From an uncultured bacterium (GTDB taxonomy: Bacteria > Patescibacteriota > Microgenomatia > UBA1406 > GWC2-37-13): a DNA stretch of 5,476 bases. The position numbers were made by a program, and so were the translations under genes. Positions within the stretch are counted from its first letter, which is position 1, and every line of letters begins with the position of its first letter. Location: positions 1 to 5,476 of the forward strand of contig CALESU010000021.1 of the NCBI GenBank assembly GCA_937914905.1. The letters run 5' to 3'. Under the pieces are notes generated by a model. That model was not told the origin of the DNA. It did no database searches and saw only the letters and a program-made list of their open reading frames with translations. Positions 1 through 5,476 of the stretch are shown in pieces.

Positions 1-568
1 CAAACAACACTCCATATTTAAACGATGGTTTTTCTAACCATTTTACAAACCAAAAAAGCGTAAAAAATGAAAGATAAGGGAGGAGGTTTGGGTTCCACGA
101 AAAACGCGAAAAATCAATGAGCGTTGATGAAAATCCTATCAATCCCAAAAAAGTGAGTGCAGGGATCCAGTGGTATTTTTGTACAATAATCCCCGTTGCC
201 ACAAGTGTTCCTAAAATAGCAAAAAAAGCTACTCCAAACGCAAGTCCTGCAGGATTGAATCCAAAAAGAAGCAAAAAAGGTGCAACTAGGTAATAATAAA
301 ATGGTCCCAAAAATACCATCCCGATTGAGCTCGGGGCTCCTATTAACGTGAATTTTTCCAACGTAACAATCTGATGAATGATCAATGCATCTCTTCCTTG
401 ATCTCCAATAAACATGACATTTTCTTCAAATGCGTAAAGGCGAAGAAAGATTGTTACTGCGGTGAGCACAAGAAAACTTGCTGTCAGTATCCCATTTTGA
501 CGCATGGCGTTGTACAATGAAGAGATGAACTTCTTGACTCGGTTATCGAAACGAAAAGGGATGGACAT
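1..568 (-). CDS. GT39/ArnT-PMT-like membrane glycosyltransferase, partial (C-terminus beyond left edge)
   Basis: This open frame runs off the left edge, giving 189 codons from the preferred start at 568. It encodes a hydrophobic protein of the GT-C class, which normally transfers a sugar from a polyprenyl-phosphate donor on the outer face of the membrane. Visible: a basic, amphipathic N-terminus (residues 1-26), TM1 about 27-45, then a loop with GDQGRD (55-60) that carries the acidic residues expected in the first external loop of GT39-type enzymes. Next come LGPFYYYL (87-94), further membrane segments (about 94-130 and 134-150), and SRFSWNPN (154-161). The GDQGRD, GPxYYYL and WNPN pattern resembles GT39-annotated proteins common in Patescibacteria (recalled, not searched). 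Start: ATG 568-566 lies 7 nt after a TGATATAAT element. An alternative in-frame ATG at 505-503 would shorten it by 21 residues and nearly remove the overlap with the plus-strand neighbour. Acceptor and sugar are unknown. Confidence 0.85.
   Translation of the reverse strand, partial: MSIPFRFDNRVKKFISSLYNAMRQNGILTASFLVLTAVTIFLRLYAFEENVMFIGDQGRDALIIHQIVTLEKFTLIGAPSSIGMVFLGPFYYYLVAPFLLLFGFNPAGLAFGVAFFAILGTLVATGIIVQKYHWIPALTFLGLIGFSSTLIDFSRFSWNPNLLPYLSFFTLFWFVKWLEKPSFKYGVLF
511..524 (+). promoter_or_regulatory. -10 element (TACAAT) of the PIG-V-like gene, leaderless spacing
   Basis: TACAAT at 513-518 is one base from TATAAT. It is followed by 6 nt and then the in-frame ATG at 525, so the predicted transcript starts at the start codon. 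It shares the string TACAATGAA with the adaptor-gene promoter at 1673. A TG sits directly before the hexamer (511-512), one base off the usual TGn spacing. No -35 hexamer is evident. The element lies within the first codons of the minus-strand GT39-like gene. Confidence 0.5.
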
Positions 569-1667
569 TCTTCTCATTATATCAGTTGTTCTTGGCTCTA
601 CCGCTCTTATTTACCTACCCTTTGTGACTGATACATTGCAGTATCTTGGATTTAAGAGTGGTGCAAGTATGCAGGAGATTTACCAAAACTATGACGGGTT
701 ATATTACTTGGTTCCCGCAGTAAGTTGGTATTCTCCCGAAGCTATTACCGCGATGCGATTGGAGTTTTCGCTTCCTCTTGAATATTATGCAGCACATCTT
801 CCCTTATATCCTTTTTTTATTGCTCTGATTGCACCCATTTTTGGTCTTCTTAAGAGCATGCTCGCTGTCACTATTCTGTTTTCTATCGTAGGTTCATTTG
901 TACTCTACTATTTAGTTAAAAAATTAACATTATCCGAATCGCCCCTACTACTTATTTTCGTGTTTCTTTTTCTCCCCCGTTTTTTAATCGTTCGAAGTAT
1001 TGGAGCACCTGAGACACTGTTTATAGCACTTATTCTTGGATCAATTTTCTGTTTTGAACACAAGAGGTATTTCTGGGCTGGGCTATTTGGTGGACTATCT
1101 GTTATGACGAAAACTCCGGGCATTCTTCTTTTTGTCGCGTACGGATTGGTATTTCTTGAAGAAATGTTCCGTCACAAATCGTTCTCTTTTCGTTGGTTTT
1201 GGATTCTCCTTATTCCTGCAGGACTCCTTGCTGTTTTTTCCTTGTATGCGCTGCAGTATCAAAACTTTTTTGCCTTTTTCAACACGGGAGGAGTAGTTCC
1301 CATGCCTTACCTTTTTTCTGTATTTCAAGCAGATGCAAAATGGGTAGACACGATTTGGGTCGAAGAAATACTTCTCTATTTTTTCTTCTATTTGCTTGCG
1401 GTCATTTCTTTGTGGAAAAGCAAACATCGAAGCTTATTTTATTTCCCCTTGGTATTTTTGGGAGCAGCTAGTTTTGTCCAGCATCGTGATCTCTCTCGTT
1501 ATATGCTTCCCTTGTGGCCATTTGCATTAATTGCTTTTGAGCGATTATTTACCTCAAAACGATTCTTACTCGCGCTGTGTATCTTGTTGCCAGCCTTGTA
1601 TCTCTATGCATGGAATTTTCTCCAATACAACATTATTCCAGTTGCTGACTGGCGTCCCTTTCTCTAA
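525..1667 (+). CDS. GT-C fold membrane glycosyltransferase, PIG-V/mannosyltransferase-like
   Basis: A 380-residue polytopic membrane protein, the usual size for bacterial GT-C enzymes, which transfer sugars from lipid-linked donors outside the cytoplasm. Basic residues precede TM1 (about 13-33). The first external loop contains NYDGLYYL (55-62); its Asp is the candidate catalytic or metal-binding residue, matching the WDG-x-W/Y-Y motif of PIG-V-type enzymes. HLPLYP (91-96) matches the family's P-L-Y-P helix start. GAPETLF (160-166) and GLFGGLSVMTKTPG (186-199) parallel the family's 'SExLF' and 'GxxAGLAxxTR' segments, with Lys in place of the usual Arg. SRYMLPLWP (324-332) resembles the late RYxLPxxP motif. 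Start: ATG 525 is chosen over ATG 504 because 525 lies 6 nt after a -10 hexamer that itself falls within the longer frame; ATG 561 is a third option. No Shine-Dalgarno is visible. The gene ends 2 nt before the next promoter. The GT-C class is fairly sure; PIG-V assignment and donor/acceptor are inference. Confidence 0.8.
   Translation: MNFLTRLSKRKGMDILLIISVVLGSTALIYLPFVTDTLQYLGFKSGASMQEIYQNYDGLYYLVPAVSWYSPEAITAMRLEFSLPLEYYAAHLPLYPFFIALIAPIFGLLKSMLAVTILFSIVGSFVLYYLVKKLTLSESPLLLIFVFLFLPRFLIVRSIGAPETLFIALILGSIFCFEHKRYFWAGLFGGLSVMTKTPGILLFVAYGLVFLEEMFRHKSFSFRWFWILLIPAGLLAVFSLYALQYQNFFAFFNTGGVVPMPYLFSVFQADAKWVDTIWVEEILLYFFFYLLAVISLWKSKHRSLFYFPLVFLGAASFVQHRDLSRYMLPLWPFALIAFERLFTSKRFLLALCILLPALYLYAWNFLQYNIIPVADWRPFL
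569..584 (-). promoter_or_regulatory. Extended -10 promoter for the GT39-like gene, leaderless spacing
   Basis: On the minus strand, TGATATAAT (584 to 576) matches the extended -10 consensus TGnTATAAT exactly. Seven bases (GAGAAGA) separate it from an in-frame ATG at 568-566, so transcription would start at or next to the start codon. I see no -35 hexamer at 16-18 bp, which an extended -10 does not need. The element lies inside the coding sequence of the opposite gene, so a chance match in AT-rich codons for hydrophobic residues is possible. Confidence 0.55.
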
Positions 1668-1669
1668 CC

Positions 1670-1685
1670 TGCTACAATGAATCCC
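1670..1685 (+). promoter_or_regulatory. Extended -10 promoter of the MacAB-like operon, leaderless spacing
   Basis: TGCTACAAT (1670-1678) fits the extended -10 pattern TGnTAnAAT. It begins 3 nt after the stop codon of the upstream gene, and 7 nt (1679-1685) separate it from the in-frame ATG at 1686. The ATG at 1677 overlaps the hexamer and would not be in a transcript starting near 1686. No -35 hexamer is visible at the normal distance. It implies the transport operon is transcribed independently of the glycosyltransferase gene. Confidence 0.6.
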
Positions 1686-2726
1686 ATGTCGAAGCTTGTT
1701 CCTTTTGTGAAAAAATATAAATGGTGGATTGGTTTAGCTTCAATTATTCTCGTGGGAGTTGTCATTTATGTATTCTTTCTTCGACCGAAACCTCCCCAAG
1801 AGGTCGGATATAAAGTAGAAGCCTCAGACCTGGAAGACGTGCTTGCACTTTCTGGGTTTGTTGATGCGGAGGAAGTAGTAGATCTGCATTTTCAGTCATC
1901 GGGAAGATTGTCATGGGTAGGAGTAAAAGAAGGGGATCGGGTCAAGAAATATCAAGGGATTGCATCTTTAGATCAAAGACAACTCCAAAAATCGATAGAA
2001 AAATATTTGAATGTGTATGACAAACAACGAAGAACGTTTGATCAATCAGAAGACGATAACTTCGATCAATCGGTTATCGGCATATCAGAAGAGATTAGGT
2101 CGCGAGCAAAACGCATATTTGAAAGCTCGCAGTTCGATTTGAACAATTCTGTGCTTGATGTGGAGCTCCAAACGATTGCGAAAGAGTACGCTTATTTATA
2201 CACTCCAATTGAAGGAATTGTGACAAAAGTGTCTGCGCCGAAAGCTGGAATGAATGTTACGTTCTCTGATATCTACCAAGTAATTAATCCCACATCTCTT
2301 TATTTTTCACTTTCTGTAGACCAAACCGAAGTGGTTCGGATTGCAGAAGGAATGAAGGGAAGTATCACTCTTGACGCCTTTCCAGACAAAACCATCCAAG
2401 GAGTGATTACGGGAGTCTCGTTTACTCCGAAAGCTAATGAAGCAGGAACCGTTTATGAAGTAAAAATGAGTATTACGACCACTGAAGAAACCCCATATCG
2501 AATTGGTATGACGGGTGACGTGGAGTTTGTGTTGGATAAAATTCCCAATACCATCGCAGTACCATTTGCGTATGTTGGCGAAGAAAATGACGGAAAAAAA
2601 TATGTTTTGAAAGAGGTGAAGGGAAAGCGTGAAAAAACTTCCGTTACTATCGGCAAAGAATATGAAGGTCAAATACAGATTTTGTCAGGCTTAGTAATAA
2701 ACGATACGATTTTTGAGGTTGAATAA
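1686..2726 (+). CDS. Membrane-anchored ABC-exporter adaptor (HlyD/MacA-like membrane fusion protein)
   Basis: A 346-residue adaptor subunit that would sit on the outer face of the membrane and work with the MacB-type permease encoded downstream. Order of parts: basic N-terminus and a single TM anchor (about 13-32, from WWIGLASIIL); first half of the lipoyl/barrel-sandwich domain (about 64-96, with SGRLSWVGVKEGDRVKKYQG); a short charged helical hairpin (about 97-168); second lipoyl half (about 172-201, YTPIEGIVTKV then AGMNV); a beta-barrel domain (about 202-285); and a membrane-proximal domain (about 286-346, IAVPFAYV through the C-terminus). The hairpin of about 70 residues is short, with no room for a long coiled coil reaching far from the membrane. 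The start at 1686 was preferred over ATG 1677, which overlaps the -10 element; the difference is 3 residues. It is followed by the ATPase gene after 12 nt. The family call is secure; the substrate is unknown. Confidence 0.9.
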   Translation: MSKLVPFVKKYKWWIGLASIILVGVVIYVFFLRPKPPQEVGYKVEASDLEDVLALSGFVDAEEVVDLHFQSSGRLSWVGVKEGDRVKKYQGIASLDQRQLQKSIEKYLNVYDKQRRTFDQSEDDNFDQSVIGISEEIRSRAKRIFESSQFDLNNSVLDVELQTIAKEYAYLYTPIEGIVTKVSAPKAGMNVTFSDIYQVINPTSLYFSLSVDQTEVVRIAEGMKGSITLDAFPDKTIQGVITGVSFTPKANEAGTVYEVKMSITTTEETPYRIGMTGDVEFVLDKIPNTIAVPFAYVGEENDGKKYVLKEVKGKREKTSVTIGKEYEGQIQILSGLVINDTIFEVE

Positions 2727-2738
2727 CTTCCCTTTTTC

Positions 2739-3419
2739 ATGATCAAACTGAGTCACGTACGAAAAGCTTACCAAATAGACAATGACGTTGAGTTTGTCGC
2801 GCTCCATGATATTTCTCTTGAAATAAATCGGGGTGAATTTACAGCCCTTGTGGGACCGTCTGGATCTGGAAAATCCACGCTTATGCATATCATTGGTCTT
2901 CTTGATTTGCCCACAAGTGGGGAAATTGTGATTAATGGAGACGATATCTCTCATCTTGACGATAACGCCCTTTCTACATTGCGAAATGAGTTTGTTGGAT
3001 TTGTGTTTCAACAATTCAATCTGATAAATAAGCTCACTGTATTGGAAAATGTTCTTCTTCCCACGTATTACGCGCGAAAAAAATTGAGTTACGATCCTGA
3101 AAAGCGTGCCATGGAAATCTTGGATCGCTTTGGGATCGGAAGCAAGGCAAACTCTCGTCCCAATAGAATCTCTGGAGGCCAACAACAACGAGTGGCAATT
3201 GCAAGATCTCTCATTATGTCACCCGACATGATCCTTGCGGATGAACCCACCGGAAATTTGGATACGAAAACGGGAGACGAAATTATGGCGCTATTGAAAG
3301 ACTTGAATAGGGAAGACAATATGACCGTCGTAATCGTGACTCACGAACCCGATATTGCCGCGCGAACAAATCGTCAAATTCGTATCGTCGACGGATCAAT
3401 TGAATCGAAAAACCCATGA
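2739..3419 (+). CDS. ABC transporter ATP-binding protein, MacB/LolD type
   Basis: A 226-residue nucleotide-binding subunit that powers the FtsX-type permease encoded next to it; it acts on the cytoplasmic face of the membrane. All motifs are intact: Walker [10 protein letters not shown] (39-47), Q-loop Q91 in FQQFNL, signature ISGGQQQR (144-151, Ile replacing the common Leu), Walker B MILADEP (164-170, catalytic E169), D-loop GNLD (172-175) and switch His202. Length and the sequence [18 protein letters not shown] are typical of the MacB/LolD/FtsE-like branch. The start is fixed by the family-typical [11 protein letters not shown] opening. No Shine-Dalgarno lies at a usable distance: the nearest purine run, GAGG at 2715-2718, ends 20 nt upstream. 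The gene lies 12 nt after the adaptor stop, and its last bases overlap the permease start (ATGA, 3416-3419), so the two products are probably made in coupled fashion. Function is highly likely; substrate unknown. Confidence 0.96.
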   Translation: MIKLSHVRKAYQIDNDVEFVALHDISLEINRGEFTALVGPSGSGKSTLMHIIGLLDLPTSGEIVINGDDISHLDDNALSTLRNEFVGFVFQQFNLINKLTVLENVLLPTYYARKKLSYDPEKRAMEILDRFGIGSKANSRPNRISGGQQQRVAIARSLIMSPDMILADEPTGNLDTKTGDEIMALLKDLNREDNMTVVIVTHEPDIAARTNRQIRIVDGSIESKNP

Positions 3420-4621
3420 AACAGCTCACGATCACCATACAATCAGCAATTTTTGATTTTTCCCGTAATAAAGGGCGAACATTTTTAACCTCTTTAGGAA
3501 TACTCATTGGTGTTCTTGCAGTGGTGTTATTGACCGCATTTGGGTTAGGTTTACGAGTATTTATTGAGCAACAATTTGAAAGTTTGGGGAGTAATTTAGT
3601 GCGCGTGGTTCCCGGAAAGATATTGCAAGGAGGGGGCTTTCGAGGAGGATCTTCTGCAATGGGAACGATTCGGTTTGACGAGAAAGACGTACTAAGAATA
3701 GAGCGAGTCAAGGGGGTTAAGATGGTGGTTCCTGTATTTACTAAATCCATCACGATCCAAGGGGCAAGTGAATCCATTTTTTCAGATATGTATACCTCGA
3801 CAGCAGGGGTTTTTGAAGCATTAAATGTGAAACCGCAGGCAGGAATTTTGTTCACAGAGCGAGATGTCTCAAAACGATCAAAAGTTGTTGTAATAGGTCC
3901 TACTATCGCAGAAAAATTATACGGTACTCCGAAGCGCGCAGTTGGAAATACCATTAAAGTGGAGAGTCAAACATTTCGCATTATTGGCGTTGCAGAAAAA
4001 AAAGGTGGAGGGTTTGGTGGGCCTGATTTTGACTCATATGTATACATGCCGTATAAGACGGCTTTCATATTTAATCCTCAAAAAACATTTTTAGCACTAA
4101 TCATCCTAGCTGAAACAGAAGATAGTATTCCCAAAGTGAAAAGAGGCGTCGAAGAGGAACTTTTAGTCAGATATAACGAAGACGACTTTTCCGTGATCGA
4201 GCAACAAGAACTCATCGGTGCAATATCTTCAATATTTTCCATGATAAACACCGTGCTCCTTGCAATTGCTGCGATATCCCTCGTAGTTGGAGGAATAGGC
4301 ATCATGAACATCATGTATGTTACGGTGACTGAACGAATTAAGGAGATAGGGATTCGGAGAGCACTCGGTGCAAGAAAAAGTGATATTTTGTTGCTATTTT
4401 TAGTCGAATCAGTGATCTTATCACTCCTGGGAGGAGCTGGGGGGTTATTACTTTCTGCGATTATCGTGTTCTTCATTCACCCCTATTTTCCCGCATATAT
4501 TAGTATGGAATCAGTTCTTCTTGCGTTGGGTGTCTCATCAGCAATCGGAATCATATTCGGCGTATTTCCTGCCAAAAAAGCTGCCGATCTGTCTCCCATA
4601 GACGCGATACGGTATGAGTGA
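3416..4621 (+). CDS. ABC transporter permease, FtsX/MacB family
   Basis: A 401-residue permease, the full length for a MacB-type transmembrane half without a fused ATPase. It has TM1 (about 22-46, LTSLGILIGVLAVVLLTAFGL), a large extracytoplasmic MacB_PCD-like domain (about 48-270) and three C-terminal TM segments (about 272-300, 322-352 and 364-386). Family signatures are present: GGIGIMNIMYVTVTER then IGIRRALGAR (292-320) after TM2, TAGVFEALNVKPQAG (129-143) and KVVVIGPTIAEKLYG (156-170) in the outer domain, and the ending FGVFPAKKAADLSPIDAIRYE (381-401). Homologues convert ATPase cycling into movement of the outer domain and adaptor rather than passing substrate through the membrane. Two glycine-rich loops, at 72-79 (GGGFRGGS) and 197-202 (GGGFGG), stand out in the outer domain. 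The gene overlaps the ATPase gene by 4 nt and the next possible start (GTGA) by 4 nt. No Shine-Dalgarno is visible, so translation coupling is likely. Confidence 0.93.
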   Translation: MKQLTITIQSAIFDFSRNKGRTFLTSLGILIGVLAVVLLTAFGLGLRVFIEQQFESLGSNLVRVVPGKILQGGGFRGGSSAMGTIRFDEKDVLRIERVKGVKMVVPVFTKSITIQGASESIFSDMYTSTAGVFEALNVKPQAGILFTERDVSKRSKVVVIGPTIAEKLYGTPKRAVGNTIKVESQTFRIIGVAEKKGGGFGGPDFDSYVYMPYKTAFIFNPQKTFLALIILAETEDSIPKVKRGVEEELLVRYNEDDFSVIEQQELIGAISSIFSMINTVLLAIAAISLVVGGIGIMNIMYVTVTERIKEIGIRRALGARKSDILLLFLVESVILSLLGGAGGLLLSAIIVFFIHPYFPAYISMESVLLALGVSSAIGIIFGVFPAKKAADLSPIDAIRYE

Positions 4622-4624
4622 GTA

Positions 4625-4638
4625 TGATATACTATGGT
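4625..4638 (+). promoter_or_regulatory. Extended -10 promoter upstream of the methyltransferase-like gene
   Basis: TGATATACT (4625-4633) matches TGnTATAAT except at one position, and lies just after the permease stop codon. Five bases later comes the in-frame ATG at 4639, close to the leaderless spacing seen at 525, 568 and 1686. No -35 hexamer is visible. It suggests the last plus-strand gene can be transcribed separately from the transport operon. The spacing is about one base shorter than ideal, so this call is less firm than the one at 1670. Confidence 0.45.
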
Positions 4639-5217
4639 ATGCCAGAATTCCGTCCGAATTTTTTGGGAGATGACCGAGATTTTATGGTTGACGTTAACAA
4701 AAAGAACGTAGGATCCTTGTACTATGATTTATTATTAGCTTTTCGTAGCGAAGAAGAAATTAATCGTTTACAATTCTTTGATTCTCTTCATTTGTGTTCC
4801 GGTATGGGTCTCTCGGAGAGCCAACTGGCTGATTTACTAGGCATTCCGGTTGACAGAAGACATCATGTTGATTATCAATACCCCCCAAAATATTGGGACC
4901 CTCCTCGAGGAAAATTGCATCCAGCTGATATTTTTACGTTTTTAGGAGGGGATTGGATGAATGATGTATCACCTCGTAGTGTTGGTTTAGCAACTTTGAT
5001 TGGGGCGGAGTATCTTTTTACTTATGGCCAAGAGCAAAGGTGGGCAAATGCCATCACCAATCTTAAACAGATATTGATTCCGGGTGGATATTTAATTATC
5101 CATTCCGCAGGATCTTCGCATTCCCTAATAGACTATTTTGTGCGCGACCAAAATGGCATTTCGATTGGCGATTGCACAGGTATCTATACTTTCCCAGAAA
5201 GCCAAATGTTGTTATAA
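4639..5217 (+). CDS. Divergent class I methyltransferase-like protein, function unknown
   Basis: A 192-residue soluble protein with a pattern like the SAM-dependent methyltransferase (Rossmann) fold. FFDSLHLCSGMG (47-58) fits strand 1 plus the glycine-rich motif I. HHVDYQYPP (75-83) could be strand 2 ending in the acidic motif II residue (D78). PADIFTFLGG (95-104) resembles strand 4, and LKQILIPGGYLIIHSAG (142-158) is a good match to the 'LKPGGxLhhh' post-motif strand 5. Motif I lacks the usual Asp-x-Gly-x-Gly form, and the part after strand 5 is short, so activity is uncertain. No signal peptide or membrane segment is seen. The start is ambiguous: GTG 4618 (overlapping the permease stop as GTGA) and ATG 4624 add 7 or 5 residues, while ATG 4639 follows an extended -10. 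Its place after the MacAB-like operon may be incidental. I do not recognise a specific family; substrate unknown. Confidence 0.7.
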   Translation: MPEFRPNFLGDDRDFMVDVNKKNVGSLYYDLLLAFRSEEEINRLQFFDSLHLCSGMGLSESQLADLLGIPVDRRHHVDYQYPPKYWDPPRGKLHPADIFTFLGGDWMNDVSPRSVGLATLIGAEYLFTYGQEQRWANAITNLKQILIPGGYLIIHSAGSSHSLIDYFVRDQNGISIGDCTGIYTFPESQMLL

Positions 5218-5225
5218 GCCATACA

Positions 5226-5476
5226 TCATTCTTCCTTATACATTACAAAATGATACCCATCGGGGTCATTGAAGAGGAATTCTTTTGTATTCCACGGAGT
5301 TTCGACCATTTCAGAAAGCACATGTCCTTCTGATTTCAGAATCGTTGACCGATAAAAAGAAATATCGTCAACCGCGACATAGAGGATTAATCCCTTGCTA
5401 GAAGTTGCTGTATTTCTGATAAATTGGTATGGCGCCATTGGCTCACTGACTACGTAATGGAGTTCAAATCCACCAA
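5226..5476 (-). CDS. VOC (glyoxalase/bleomycin-resistance fold) protein, C-terminal part; N-terminus beyond right edge
   Basis: The minus-strand frame is open to the right edge, so the protein begins outside the window; the internal ATG at 5438-5436 is not its start. The visible 82 residues or so form one beta-alpha-beta-beta-beta module: GGFELHYVV (first visible strand), GLILYVAVDDI, a helix from SFYRSTIL, then EFLFNDPDGYHFVMY. The layout and the FxDPDG ending are typical of vicinal oxygen chelate proteins (glyoxalase I, dioxygenases, antibiotic-resistance proteins). The position after DPDG-x-x-x that usually carries a metal-binding Glu is Val (5244-5246), so this module may lack a canonical metal site. 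It converges with the methyltransferase-like gene, with 8 bp between stop codons. Family is likely; activity cannot be assigned. Confidence 0.85.
   Translation of the reverse strand, partial: GGFELHYVVSEPMAPYQFIRNTATSSKGLILYVAVDDISFYRSTILKSEGHVLSEMVETPWNTKEFLFNDPDGYHFVMYKEE

Noticed and set aside
504..524. ATG 504 as the start of the PIG-V-like gene
   Set aside because: The seven extra codons contain the -10 element that positions transcription at 525, and no upstream promoter or ribosome-binding site supports the longer form.
1677..1685. ATG 1677 as the adaptor start
   Set aside because: This ATG overlaps the TACAAT hexamer (1673-1678), so it would not be in an mRNA starting near 1686; the ATG at 1686 fits better.
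2715..2718. GAGG as a Shine-Dalgarno for the ATPase gene
   Set aside because: It ends 20 nt before the start codon, too far for normal use, and lies within adaptor codons.
2691..3188. Minus-strand open frame of 165 codons
   Set aside because: It lies antisense to the end of the adaptor and most of the ATPase gene; no recognisable domain or start signal.
3283..3954. Minus-strand open frame of 223 codons
   Set aside because: It lies opposite the ATPase and permease genes, whose motifs are intact; its translation shows no family motif and is a typical antisense shadow.
3417..4621. UGA recoded as Gly or Trp (as in Gracilibacteria)
   Set aside because: TGA ends the ATPase, permease and VOC frames exactly at family-typical C-termini or gene overlaps, and no in-frame TGA occurs inside the genes.
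5218..5225. Bidirectional terminator between the convergent genes
   Set aside because: Only 8 bp separate the stop codons, and I could find no stem-loop with a U-tract here or in the flanking gene ends.

Overview
The window looks like a bacterial chromosome segment from an AT-rich, compact genome. Most likely it comes from an uncultivated lineage of the Patescibacteria/CPR type. That placement is an inference from four things: the style of the two GT-C membrane glycosyltransferases, near-zero intergenic space, no convincing Shine-Dalgarno sequences, and several genes whose start codon sits 5-7 nt after a -10 element. TGA is used as a normal stop (gene ends at 3417-3419, 4619-4621 and 5226-5228), so a UGA-recoding lineage is unlikely.

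Left part (1-1667): two multi-pass GT-C glycosyltransferase-type genes lie head to head. The minus-strand gene (1-568, running off the left edge) is a GT39/ArnT/PMT-like protein with a GDQGRD loop. The plus-strand gene (525-1667) is a PIG-V-like protein with NYDG and HLPLYP motifs. If the promoter-based starts are right, their 5' ends overlap by 44 bp, and each promoter lies inside the other gene's coding sequence.

Centre (1670-4621): a three-gene MacAB-like tripartite-type ABC transport operon. It has its own extended -10 promoter (1670-1678), then a membrane-anchored adaptor (HlyD/MacA type), an ATPase (MacB/LolD type) and an FtsX/MacB-type permease. The genes are 12 nt apart, then overlap by 4 nt (ATGA). 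No outer-membrane channel gene is present in the window. Substrate is unknown.

Right part (4618-5476): a small protein with a methyltransferase-like Rossmann pattern follows the permease directly, but an extended -10 (TGATATACT, 4625-4633) suggests it also has its own promoter and perhaps a leaderless start. Facing it, 8 bp away, is the C-terminal part of a minus-strand VOC (glyoxalase/bleomycin-resistance fold) protein cut by the right edge.

No RNA genes, insertion sequences, CRISPR arrays or clear intrinsic terminators were seen. The most interesting signal is the recurrent '-10 element, 5-7 nt, ATG' architecture and the face-to-face overlapping promoters between the two glycosyltransferase genes.
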